Part shown: one piece after another, positions 8,601 through 17,300 of the stretch
Numbering within the stretch: position 1 is the stretch's first letter
How the letters are laid out: the number at the start of each line of letters is the position of its first letter
Assembly (NCBI GenBank): GCA_964438735.1
Contig: CAYTLW010000033.1
Location: 1-63,896 of the forward strand
Origin: CAYTLW01 sp964438735
GTDB lineage: Bacteria > Myxococcota_A > UBA9042
Direction of reading: 5' to 3'
Length of the DNA: 63,896 bases
The notes under the pieces: model-generated
What the model was told of the DNA's origin: nothing
What the model saw: only the letters and a program-made list of their open reading frames with translations
Database searches by the model: none
Position numbers and translations under genes: made by a program

Positions 8601-10817
8601 GCAGGCGTTGCCGTCATCACAGGAGGCCACGACACCGAGGCACTTGCCCGCCTTGCAGGCATCGGCGGCGGTGCAGGCGCTGCCATCATCGCAGGGCCAG
8701 CCGTCGTGTCCGGCGACCATGGCGCAGGTGCCGGTCTTGGGCTGGCAGGCGTGAACCAGGCAGGGCGAGTTCGACTTGCCCTTGCAGACGACCACGGAGA
8801 CCGGGTTCACCTTGCACTTCGGCGTCGGTCCGGACTTGTCGCAGTACAGGGTCCCATTGCAGGGGTCGCCATCCTCCTTGACCTTGCAGTCGGCGTTGCT
8901 GGCGCACGCGCATGCCGCAGCGCCAGCCCCGCACTTGCCATCTGCGCAGGTATCCGGCGCGGTGCACGGATCGCCATCGTCGCAGGTCGTGCCCGCCTTG
9001 GCGGCGACCGGCTTGCAGAGCCCGGACAGGGGCTGACAGACGCTCTGGCTGCACGCGGTGTCGGCGACGGTCGGACACTTGACCACCGTGGCCGGGTTCA
9101 GCTTGCAGCTCTTGGTGATGCCGTCGCAGAAGAGGGTGCCATTGCACAGGTTGCCGTCCTCCTTGGCGGCGCAATCAGCGTGGCTGTTGCACAGGCAAAC
9201 CACCGTGCCGGCAGCGCACTTGCCCGCCTTGCACACGTCCCCGGCTGTACAGACATCCCCGTCGTCGCAGGGCAGGTCGAGGAGCTCCGACTGGCCGGGC
9301 GGGACCACCTCGTAGCGACAGGTCTGGCCGTCCTTGTCGCCGCTGCAGATCTCTTTGCTCAGCCCGGCCGCTGTCGACATGCAGCCGCCTGTACTCGGCG
9401 CGCACGCGTTCTTGAGGCAGGCGGTGTCACCAACGGCGGCGCAAGTCACCACGGTGCTGGCGTCCAACAGACACGCTCCGCTGGTCTTGTCGCAGTACAA
9501 CGTGCCGTTGCAGGCGTTGCCATCCTCTTCCTTGGCACAATCTGCGTCGCTGCCGCAGGCACACAGGTCCTTGCCGCCGCCGCATGTACCACCGCTGCAG
9601 ACCTCGCCAGTGGTGCAGGCGTCGTCGTCGTCGCAGGGGCTCGGTGCGGCCAGGGTCGCCGCCGCCGGCAGGGTGATCCAGCGACAAGCATCGGCCGTCG
9701 TCTTGACGCAGGTGGCCCCCTCGATGGGCGTCGTCTTGCACACCCCGCTCACCGGTTCGCAGGCGTTTTTGGCGCAGGCGGTATCGCCGACGCTGGGGCA
9801 TAAAACCACCGTGGCGGGATTGAGTTTGCACAGCGGCGGATCGACGCTCTTGTCGCAATAGAGCGTGCCGTTACAGACGTCGCCATCCTCCTGGGCGCCG
9901 CAATCCTTGCTGTTCTGGCAAGCGCAGAGGTCGGCAGTCCCGGGCTGACAGAGCCCCCCTTCGCAGGCGTCGCCGGGCGTGCACGGGTCGCCATCGTCGC
10001 AATCGGTGCCCGTGGCGACGGCGGACATGGCGCAAGCGCCGTTGGCCGGGTCGCAGACATTCTTGTTGCAGGTCGTGTCCCCGGATGTAGAGCAGGTCGT
10101 CACCGAGGCCGGGTTGATCTCGCAGGCCCCCAGCGGCGTCGACTTGTCGCAGTACCAGTCCGGCTCGCACGCGTCGCCGCCCAGGTCGGCACAATCCGCG
10201 TCAGATGTGCAGGCACAGGCGTTGACGCCGCCGCTGCACACCCCATCCGCGCACGTGCGCCCGAGATGACAGGGATCGCCATCGTCGCAGGCCTGCCCCT
10301 GGTGAATGGGCTGCTGTGCGCAGGCGCCGGTGGTCGGCTCGCAGTTGCTGGCCATGCACCATGAATCGCCCAAAACAGGGCACTGCACCACGCTCGGCAA
10401 CAGCAGACGACAGGTGAATGGCGCGCTCTTCTGATCACAATAGAGGGTGCCATTGCACAGGTCGCCATCGTCGTAGGGAGCGCAGTCGGCGTCGCTCTTG
10501 CACTCGCATAGCTCGACCAGCAGGCAGCTGCCGTCGGCCCGACAGCGCGCCAGTTGGCAGGGACCGTCGGACGGGCAATCGGAATCCAGCCGGCAGCCGG
10601 CGTCGACCTTCGACGTCGTATCGGCGAACGCCGCATCGGCCGAGTCCGTTTGGTCCGCCTGGTCCGGATCCGCGCCGTCGGCAACAAGGTCGCCCACCAC
10701 GTCCGCGACAGGCCCACCTGCCGGGGGGGTGCCGCAGCCAACCAGGATGACGACGACGGCCGCCCATCGACGCAAACAGGCATCTTGATTGGGTCGACGG
10801 TCGAGAATGTCAGACAT
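5658..10817 (-). CDS. Giant Cys-rich lipoprotein with two beta-propeller heads (paralog 2)
   Basis: A 1719-residue tandem paralog of the next gene downstream, with the same module order throughout. The signal peptide ends VVVILVGCGTPP, a good lipobox with Cys at about 38. An acidic Asp/Ala/Val linker follows. The Cys stalk (to about residue 868) holds six copies of the CNGTLYCDK-type repeat, one divergent (CEPDWYCDK), plus many CDDGxxCT units. Propeller 1 spans about 869-1226, a Cys module 1227-1295, propeller 2 about 1296-1665, and the tail ends KNHCSSIYY, matching QCSGIYK of its neighbour. Strands such as GGGQTLVAGGISNAAG and LGNQGLAAVGWAAIG recur through the propellers. The tandem layout and collinear modules indicate gene duplication. 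Binding partner and function are unknown. Confidence 0.85.
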   Translation of the reverse strand: MSDILDRRPNQDACLRRWAAVVVILVGCGTPPAGGPVADVVGDLVADGADPDQADQTDSADAAFADTTSKVDAGCRLDSDCPSDGPCQLARCRADGSCLLVELCECKSDADCAPYDDGDLCNGTLYCDQKSAPFTCRLLLPSVVQCPVLGDSWCMASNCEPTTGACAQQPIHQGQACDDGDPCHLGRTCADGVCSGGVNACACTSDADCADLGGDACEPDWYCDKSTPLGACEINPASVTTCSTSGDTTCNKNVCDPANGACAMSAVATGTDCDDGDPCTPGDACEGGLCQPGTADLCACQNSKDCGAQEDGDVCNGTLYCDKSVDPPLCKLNPATVVLCPSVGDTACAKNACEPVSGVCKTTPIEGATCVKTTADACRWITLPAAATLAAPSPCDDDDACTTGEVCSGGTCGGGKDLCACGSDADCAKEEDGNACNGTLYCDKTSGACLLDASTVVTCAAVGDTACLKNACAPSTGGCMSTAAGLSKEICSGDKDGQTCRYEVVPPGQSELLDLPCDDGDVCTAGDVCKAGKCAAGTVVCLCNSHADCAAKEDGNLCNGTLFCDGITKSCKLNPATVVKCPTVADTACSQSVCQPLSGLCKPVAAKAGTTCDDGDPCTAPDTCADGKCGAGAAACACASNADCKVKEDGDPCNGTLYCDKSGPTPKCKVNPVSVVVCKGKSNSPCLVHACQPKTGTCAMVAGHDGWPCDDGSACTAADACKAGKCLGVVASCDDGNACTADACDVAAGCQHVAKVCNDNNPCTVDTCDKATGECLANAKALNGKQCDADGNPCTVADSCQWGTCTKGPPPVCKGGAKTCHQSVCKPVDKTNWTCVTSPQPNGTPCDDGKSCTVHSTCNKGSCNGGIQERYYVRYYKPPRTHGRFHAVAPDGEDLVAVGVTYSSSKSKNYGYRWWVVGLDAAGNVRWQRQEVGVKDSGNLRATAAADLGGGQTLVAGGISNAAGESNIRLVRYDDEGKLQWAQEYGHSGSHEMVYDMLMGKGGSALLVGIRTIKNVNHAHAVQVGANGQKVWEVSYGAPKRSNNANSATRLADGSLVLVGSNYNYDNKVRGALVLPVSASGKVGKGAVFGAGSTYHFTGVTQGAQGKLLAGGFDGTSKNFSAPLHGFSLPAKTAWKAPAQSWGRIERLIGTAKGRVAAVGYVKGKRYRAWVRVSDRYGNPLWNRTFGGSNHWQGFGLADLGNQGLAAVGWAAIGSKYRGLVVRMDHWGRTSCSSSGKCDGKPAGSCDDGKPCTSDWCDPSGACKHSNDNNRLCITNDGCSAKGQCSSGSCKPSAQGRLFASAHTYSGGTTTHAETVALTGGGYVATGQTYYNKRHSAWVTRYDAQGTPVWKTAFAMNNYTTWGASVLAMKDGGFVMLARNHPKWRYGTVLRRSGSNKLLWNKNFDTKYYERPLGLVRYLDGNFGVIVQRMNSKANNIRVRKYNTSAKTIWTGSTMGLGQTGQGSPWLPLVTKDAPGTGSTLYGFRGDARANGTAVIGGTLYNPDKSKKRFGWLAGLKSSGSAVWYKAYWNNLAYDHYILDVAAAPNGWSFAGGVRAGSKQEGWLLCLDAFGNVKCNNVWNPGKYGHGIDAVRALSTSEFLAGGWRMVSGKQRAWLGRFTVYGSLQWHRTLGSWNGYIHAIDELPGGDLLLGGSSSPNKTNLLFRSDRWGHLGCLAAGPCLSKSAKGCTDKNKCTADYCLSPKGCYHTKLPKNHCSSIYY

Positions 10818-10896
10818 GGCATCGCCGCAGGCGTAGGTGAGGAACCGCAGGCTAGCAGTCCCTGGGTGCGCCTTACAAGACTCTCAGGTCCGCAGA

Positions 10897-12027
10897 TCAA
10901 TCGGTTGAGCGGACACCAAACGACCTTTTGCGTCCGGACCGCCGCAGCGCCTGCCGCGCACAGACGGACAGCTCGGCCATGGTGTAGGGCTTCTGCAGGA
11001 AGGCTACCTCGCTCGCGACACCCAGTGCCGCCAGGGCGTCCTCCTCGGAGTAGCCGCTGGAGAGGATCACTGGAATGTCCGCACGAATGCGGCGCAGCTC
11101 GCGCATCGTCTCCTCGCCGTCGAGTCCTGGCATGGTCATGTCCAGGAGCACCAGTGAGAAGCGATCGGGGCGCTCACTGAAGCGAGCGATGCCGTGAACG
11201 CCGCTGGAAGCGCGCACGCTGTCCAGGCCCAGCATCTCCAGCATTTCGCTGGCGACTTCAAGCACGACGTCCTCATCATCGACCACCAGCACCACGCCGG
11301 TGTCATCGCCCCCCACCCTCTCCTCCGACGGCATCGATTCGACAACCGCCTCTGGCGAACCACCGGGGGGCAGCAGGACGCGGATGCGGGTGCCGCGATC
11401 CAGCGCGTGTGGTGAAGCTGTCGATGTGAGCGATGTGTCGACTGGCGTTGTGGTCCGTCGGCAGGACCTTCTGGGCCAGGTTCGCGCTGCCCAGAATGCC
11501 AGTGAGCAAGTTGTTGAAGTCGTGCGCGATGCCGCCAGCGAGCATACCCAGGCTGTCCAACTTCTGAGCGTGTTGGAACTGCGCTTCGAGTTGTTGGCGC
11601 GCTTCTTCGGCGCGGGTCCGCTCGGTGATGTCGCGAATGACGCAAATCAGCGGCGCAGGCTGGCCTTCATTGTCGCGAATCAGGGACGTGCTCAGCGATG
11701 CCGGCAGCTGCGTGCCATCGCGCCGCATCAATGTAGATTCGCGGTCGCGCAAGGCGCCCTCACCCAGCGTTTGTCGCACACCCTGGCGCGCCCGGTCGCG
11801 ATCCTCTGGCACCAGGAGATCGAAGGCATCGGGTACGGCGGCGAGCATCTCCGCCGGGCTGTCATAACCATGCATCAACGCCGCCTGCTGGTTGGTCACC
11901 AGCACGCGTCCCGCGAGACACCGGTGACGTCACAGGCCCGTTGATTGGCGTACGTCACCCGCCCGCGCTGGTTGACGAAGACCATGTTCGGCAGAGACTC
12001 GAGGAGATGGTCGGCGTCGAGTGTCAT
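10897..12027 (-). pseudogene. Broken hybrid sensor histidine kinase (PAS-PAS-HisKA-[deleted ATPase]-REC)
   Basis: Three fragments in different frames make one degraded gene. From the ATG at 12027 a PAS start reads LLESLPNMVFVNQRGRVTYA and stops at a TGA after VSRDACW. From about 11905 another frame carries a PAS end (VTNQQAALMHGYDSPAEM), ITERTRAEEA and the phosphoacceptor box LGMLAGGIAHDFNNLLTG, then leaves frame after HIDSFTTR. A third frame resumes at about 11406 with ALDRGTRIRVLLPPGG, the typical last strand of an HATPase domain, and runs into a receiver domain (ATG at 11334) with VVDDED, phosphoacceptor Asp in LLDMTMPG, and Lys in QKPY. The N, G1 and G2 boxes of the ATPase are absent, so two internal deletions with frame change are the simplest reading. 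The receiver might still be made from 11334. An assembly or consensus error is possible but less likely, because conserved domains are missing as well as frame. Confidence 0.75.
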
Positions 12028-12072
12028 GACCAAAGGCCAGGTTTCGCGCCCTGGGGTGACAATTGAAACCGA

Positions 12073-13140
12073 CTACTTAGCGCCCTTGGCTGCGGTCTTT
12101 TCGATCAGGCGGCGGCCGCCCTCTGCGACCAGAAAGACACGGTTCTTGTATTGCACTTTGTGGGGCCGCTCACGCGGGAAGGTGCACGCCAGCGCGAAGC
12201 CGCGCGGCACGTTGTACGGTTTGCGCTCCTCCGGCGGCGACACCTTGGTCTTCCAGACGCTCTCGTAGCGCTCCTCGGTACCGTTGTAGTTGAGCCAGTG
12301 CAGGATCGCGCCCTTGCGACTCACCGCAGCGATCCACAGCGGACCACCATCGTCGGGCTCCAGCGCGCAGAGCTCGAACATGGCGCCCGGCAGGAGGCTG
12401 TGGAGCTTGCCGTCACGCCAGCGGACCAGATCCATGGTCCCGGTGACCAGGTACTCCAGGTAGAGCTCGGTCGACAGGGTCGCCAATACGTCGCGTCCAT
12501 CGCCCGTGATATCCAACAACTCCACGGGGACACGCTTCATGGGTTGATGCTGCAACCGACCGTCTGGACCGATGGCAAACCAGCGGGGCAGTTCGCTCGG
12601 GCCGTCAATATCCGCCTCCATGGCAAAGGCCACGTGGCGACCAGCCCCCAATCGCATGGGCAAGCCAAACCAACCCAACGCATAGCCGACTCGGCGCCGA
12701 TCCAGGGCGAGCTCCACGCCCTCACCTCTGCGTACCTGCAAGGTGCCGACCGGCGCGCCCTCCCCTGTTCCGCCGGTCCACTGGTCGCCGGGTGGTTGCT
12801 GCCCCGCGACCAGTCGTTCTGGCTTGCCGTCGCCATCGAGATCCAACGCCCAGCCCCTCTTCTTCTTCCGCGGGAAGGGGCGAATCCGGTCGGACTCCCA
12901 GGGCTCAGCGGCGGCTTGGGCTGGCGTCGCAGGCACCGGCTCGGCCGCGACGGGCGCTTGCTGAGCGACTCCCAGGGTATCCGAGCCCTCCGTGGCTGGC
13001 GCGGGCTCGGCCCCCGAAGGCGTCGCGGGCGGGGCAGGATGCGGCGGTTGGGGATCCGACTTGCGATCTGCGAACCACCAGACGGCCGCAAAGGCCATCG
13101 TGGTGCACACCAGGATCGCCGCCACCGTGCGAAGCTTCAT
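12073..13140 (-). CDS. Exported or anchored protein with one FG-GAP/VCBS-like motif
   Basis: A 355-residue protein beginning MKLRTVAAILVCTTMAFAAV, an N-terminal membrane or signal segment, followed by a Pro/Ala/Glu-rich linker (about 30-95). The rest has one calcium-loop-like motif, ALDLDGDGKPERLVAG, as in FG-GAP/VCBS repeats, plus DITGDGRDVLATL later, suggesting a small beta-rich fold. No enzyme motif is seen. I chose the ATG at 13140 because it gives a clean signal segment; the same frame stays open for 579 bp upstream, but that stretch runs antiphase through the MORN gene. It lies 32 bp after the MORN-repeat gene and is probably co-transcribed with it. Function unknown. Confidence 0.7.
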   Translation of the reverse strand: MKLRTVAAILVCTTMAFAAVWWFADRKSDPQPPHPAPPATPSGAEPAPATEGSDTLGVAQQAPVAAEPVPATPAQAAAEPWESDRIRPFPRKKKRGWALDLDGDGKPERLVAGQQPPGDQWTGGTGEGAPVGTLQVRRGEGVELALDRRRVGYALGWFGLPMRLGAGRHVAFAMEADIDGPSELPRWFAIGPDGRLQHQPMKRVPVELLDITGDGRDVLATLSTELYLEYLVTGTMDLVRWRDGKLHSLLPGAMFELCALEPDDGGPLWIAAVSRKGAILHWLNYNGTEERYESVWKTKVSPPEERKPYNVPRGFALACTFPRERPHKVQYKNRVFLVAEGGRRLIEKTAAKGAK

Positions 13141-13172
13141 CCCATCCTCTCGAACTGCGGGCGCCGACGGCC

Positions 13173-14303
13173 TCAAGGGCAGGGGCGCACCTTGGTCTCC
13201 GCTGCAGCCGTGGTCGCCCAGTCGCGGGCGCCGGCGACGTAGCAGACACCGGCTTGGAAGACACCGTCCAGGTGCCACATGCGGAATTTGCCGTGCAAAC
13301 GGCCGTGCTGGTAGGTGGCCTCGCTCTCTTTGCGACCGGTGACGTACCACGTCATGTGCTTGCCGTGGCGCTGACCGCTGGTCATCTCGGTGTCGACCTT
13401 GGGGCCGCCGTCCTCGTACCACTCCTGGTAGCGACCGTGCAGCTTGTCCTCGAGCCATGTGGCCGCCTTGGCCTTCTGCCCATTGCGATGCCAGGCCAAC
13501 TCGGCGCCGTCCTTCTTGCCCATGCGCCAGGTGATCTTGGATTCCTTGGCGCCGCTGTCGTGGGAGGTTTTGAAGGTGCCATCCCGGTAGCCCATCTTGT
13601 AGCGTCCCTGCCACTCGGTGCGGCCGTTGGCGTGACGGGCTACGAAATCGCCATGTTCCTTGCCGCCGCGGTAGTGGCCCTCGATCTTCTTGTTGCCGTT
13701 GTCGTGCCAGAGCACCCACAGCCCCTCTTGTTTGCCCTGCCGATAATCCCCCTGGCGGGCCTTCTTGCCGTTGGCATGCCAGGAGACGTAGTGACCATGT
13801 TCCAGGCCGTCGGTGAAGTGCCCTTCATCGGCCTTGCGGCCATTGTCATGCCAGCTGGTGAAGCGTCCGATTCGCACCCCGCGGCGAAAGCGGACCATGC
13901 GCTTGATCCGCCCGTTTCGATACCACTCGGTGAAGACACCATCCTGCTTGCCGCGCACGTGCCCGCCCCGGCTCTTTCGGCTGCCATCGTCGTACCACTC
14001 GGCCCAACTGCCGTGCTTCTTGCCCTTGCGGTAGTGGCCGACGACCTGCTTGTAGCCGTTGTCGAACCAGGCCCGGTAGGGCCCGTGGCGGAGGTAGTTG
14101 CCGTCGAACTCCTTGACGCACCACTTCTCGCTATGTGCGGGCGGCACGCCGCCGGCGGAGCTTGCGCCGCGAGGACATCGCTTGCCGCTCCTGCGCCTGC
14201 GGGCGTCTGCATCGGCGGTGGCCAGCAACAGCCCGGTCATCACGACCGCCGTCATCAACAAGGACAACGGGGTGGCGCGAGGCGATGAAAGTGGATGCCG
14301 CAT
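13173..14303 (-). CDS. Secreted MORN-repeat (YwqK-like) protein
   Basis: A 376-residue protein with a Sec-type signal (hydrophobic LLMTAVVMTGLLLA) and then about twelve tandem MORN_2 repeats of 23-24 residues with consensus HGxYxxWYxNGxKxxxGxYxxGK, for example HGSWAEWYDDGS, DGVFTEWYRNGR and HGHYVSWHANGK. Proteins of this shape are often called YwqK-family; some are immunity-like proteins, but many are structural or unknown and no toxin partner is adjacent. The start at 14303 is the Met that places the hydrophobic segment at the N-terminus. The C-terminus has a Cys pair (GVCYVAGARDW... RPCP). It lies between the NHL-type giant (stop at 14368) and the gene at 12073-13140, all on one strand. Confidence 0.8.
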   Translation of the reverse strand: MRHPLSSPRATPLSLLMTAVVMTGLLLATADADARRRRSGKRCPRGASSAGGVPPAHSEKWCVKEFDGNYLRHGPYRAWFDNGYKQVVGHYRKGKKHGSWAEWYDDGSRKSRGGHVRGKQDGVFTEWYRNGRIKRMVRFRRGVRIGRFTSWHDNGRKADEGHFTDGLEHGHYVSWHANGKKARQGDYRQGKQEGLWVLWHDNGNKKIEGHYRGGKEHGDFVARHANGRTEWQGRYKMGYRDGTFKTSHDSGAKESKITWRMGKKDGAELAWHRNGQKAKAATWLEDKLHGRYQEWYEDGGPKVDTEMTSGQRHGKHMTWYVTGRKESEATYQHGRLHGKFRMWHLDGVFQAGVCYVAGARDWATTAAAETKVRPCP

Positions 14304-14334
14304 GGGCAGAGTATGGCCCAGGGCCGCGCAGCCT

Positions 14335-14354
14335 GCCAATTGAGCCCCAATGGC
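14335..14354. terminator. Hairpin between the NHL giant and the MORN gene
   Basis: The 20-nt stretch GCCAATTGAGCCCCAATGGC folds into a seven-base-pair stem with one bulged A and an AGCCC loop. It sits 14 bp past the stop of the NHL-type gene on the minus strand. It has no T-run, so it could attenuate rather than terminate. Confidence 0.3.
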
Positions 14355-14367
14355 GGTGCCAGACGCG

Positions 14368-17300
14368 CTACTTCGGGCAGGTGCCCAGGATCTTCACATC
14401 GTCGACCAGGACGCCGAGCGTCGCGTTGCCGATGGTGTCACCGGAGTTGAAGTAGAACTCCAACTGCACAACCTTGCCGGCCCACTTGGAGATGTCCGTC
14501 TTGACGTTGAACCAGGACTTCGGCTTGGTCCAGGGCGCCTGGCCCTTCTGGAAGAACGCGCCCTCATTCGGCGCCAGCACCGCGCCCACACTGACGCGCA
14601 CCCCGTCGACGATGAGGAAAGCCTTGAACTGGTCGTACTTCGTGCCGCCCTCGGTGTCGTAATAGAACCACAGATCCAGCGAAGCGGCGCCGGCAGGCAC
14701 GGCCACCTTGGGCGTGCGCACGGTGCCGGCGCTGGCGCCCCAGTTGTAGTTCTTTGCGCTGGGATTGCCGTAGTAGAGGGCGCCGGGCTGGGACATGGAG
14801 CTCGTCGGCGAAGTCCAGACCTGCCAGCCCTTGCCGCCGGGAGCGCCGGAGACGGACTTGCAGTTCTTGGGCGAGTAATAGGAGGTACTCGCGGCGCAGC
14901 TGGCGAACTCCAGCCCCGCGGACTGGCCCTTGTCATTGAAGTGCAGCCAGAGCTTCTCCTTGGAGCAGCAGTTGGGGATGGCCAGGAACTTGCACTTGCC
15001 GGTCTTGGGGTCGCAGCTGTCGTTTGTGCAGGCGTTGAAGTCGTTGCAGATCTTCTTGTTGGCCTTGAGCGTGCGCAGTCGGTGGTTGTTGTAGTCGGCG
15101 ATGTAGAGCGCGCCATTGGACACCGCCACACCGGCCGGATAGTTGAGCATGGCCACGTCCAGCTTGCCGTCGTTGTAGCCCGCCTTGCCGTTGCCCGCCG
15201 CCGTGGTCACGCCGCCGTTGCCGTCGATGGCGCGCACACGGTTGTTGTTGGAGTCGGCCACATAGACGTCACCGCCGGGGGCGACGGCCAGGTCGCGCGG
15301 GTAGTAGAACATCGCGGCGCCACCGTAGGCGTCGTTGAAGCCCGCCTTGCCTGCGCCGGCGAGCAGCTGGGTGGTGCCGTCGGGCTGTACGCGCCGGATC
15401 CGATGGTTGTTGGTGTCGGCGACGTAGATGGTGCCCGCCGCGTCGACGGCCACGCCGCCAGGTCGATAGAAGCGAGCCGAGGTGCCCTTGCCCTCCTGGT
15501 AGCCCTGCGAGCTGCCGGCGACCGTGTTGACCACACCGGCCTGGGTGATGCGCCGGATGCGGTTGTTGTACGAGTCGGCGACATAGATGTTGCCGGCCTT
15601 GTCGACGTCGATGCCCTCTGGATAGGTGAAGCGCGCCGACGTGCCCTTGCCGTCCGCGAAACCGGAGTTGCTGCCTGCCAGCGTGGTCACCATGCCGGCG
15701 GCGACCTTGCGGATGCGGTGATTGTTGCGGTCGGCGATGTACAGGTTGTTGGCCGGACCCACCGCCACATCTGTGGGGTAGTAGAAGCGGGCCTGCATGC
15801 CGGGACCATCCTTGAAGCCCGCCGTGCCGGAACCGGCGACCGTGGTCACCAGGCCCGAAGGCGTCACCTGTCGTACCCGGTGATGCTGATAGCTGACCAC
15901 GTACATGATGCCGAGCCCGTCCACGTCCATGCCGCGCGGCCGATAGTGACCGGCCGACGTACCGACGCCATCCTTGACGCCCGCCTGCCCACTACCGGTG
16001 AAGGTGGCGATGATGGGAATGGTCTTGCAGGCGCCGCCGGAGCAAGCCTTGTCGGCCGAGCACATGTCGCCGTCGTTGCAGGGCGAGCTGTTGTTGATGC
16101 TGGTGCACTTGCCCGAACCGGGATTGCACAGGTCATCGGTGCACTTGTTGCCGTCGTCGCAGTTGACCTTCTTGCCCAGGCAGGCCCCCTTGATGTCGCA
16201 CAGGTCGCCGGTGGTGCACTTGGTGCCATCTTCACACTTGGAGCCCGGTTTGAGCGCGGCAAACTGGCAGCCCTTGGCCGGCTGGCAGGAGTCGATCGTG
16301 CACGCGCTGCCGTCGTCGCAGACCGTCTTGGCCACCGAAGAGCGCCGGATGCGATGGTTGTTGGTATCGGCCACCAGGATGTTGCCGAAGGGGTCAGCGC
16401 CGACGCCCCACGGCTGCTGGAATCGCGCCGACGCGCCGGGGCCATCCTGCCAACCGGCGATGCCGCTGCCCGCCAGGTTGGTGACCATGCCGCTGATGGT
16501 GACCTTGCGCAGCCGATAGTTGTACCGGTCGGAGAGCACCAGGTAGCCGGCGGGAGAGAGCGCCACGTCGGCGGGGCTGTTGAAGCGGGCTTGCGCGCCC
16601 TGCCCGTTCTGGTAGCCCGCCGAGCTGCCGGCCAGGGTGCTCACCGAGCCGTCGGGCAGCACGATTCGCAGACGATGGTTGCCCGAATCGGCGACGAAGA
16701 CGTTGCCCAGCTTGTCGACGTCGATACCCAGCGGCGCGTTGAAGCGCGCTGAGGCACCCTTGCCATCGATGAATCCCGCCGAGCCGCCGGCCAGGGTCGT
16801 GACGACGCCATTGGGCGCCACCTTGCGGATGCGATGGTTGCCGGTGTCGGCGACGTAAACGATGCCGCCCGGTCCGACCGCCAGCTTCTCCGGGTTGTTG
16901 AAGCGCGCCTGGTTGCCCGGGCCGTCCTTCCAGCCAGCGGCCGAGATGCCGGCGAGCGTGCCCGTCTTGCCGTCGGTGCCGACGATGCGGATACGCTGGT
17001 TGGTGCGGTCGGCGACGTAGACCGTGTTGTTGCTGCGATCGATGGCGACGCCGGACGGATAGTAGAAGCGGGCCGTCTTGCCGGGCCCGTCCAGCCAGCT
17101 GGCCGAGCCGCTGCCGCTGAGCACCCCGACCTTGCCATTGAGGCCGACGATGCGGATGCGGTGATTGTTGTGGTCGGCCACTACAGCGGTGCCATCTTTG
17201 TGCACCGCCACATCGCGCGGGTACTGGAACTGGGCCTTGTCCGACTCGCCGTCGAGGAAACCGCCCTTGCCGGTGCCGGCGACCGTGTTTACGTCGCCGT

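Noticed and set aside
5904..9803. A 1299-codon open frame on the plus strand opposite a giant gene (similar long ones at 1613-3442, 21115-23790, 25840-31611)
   Set aside because: Cys-repeat codons (TGC, GAC, GGC, AAC) read backwards give few stops, producing long Val/Ala/Gly-rich antisense frames with no fold-like features.
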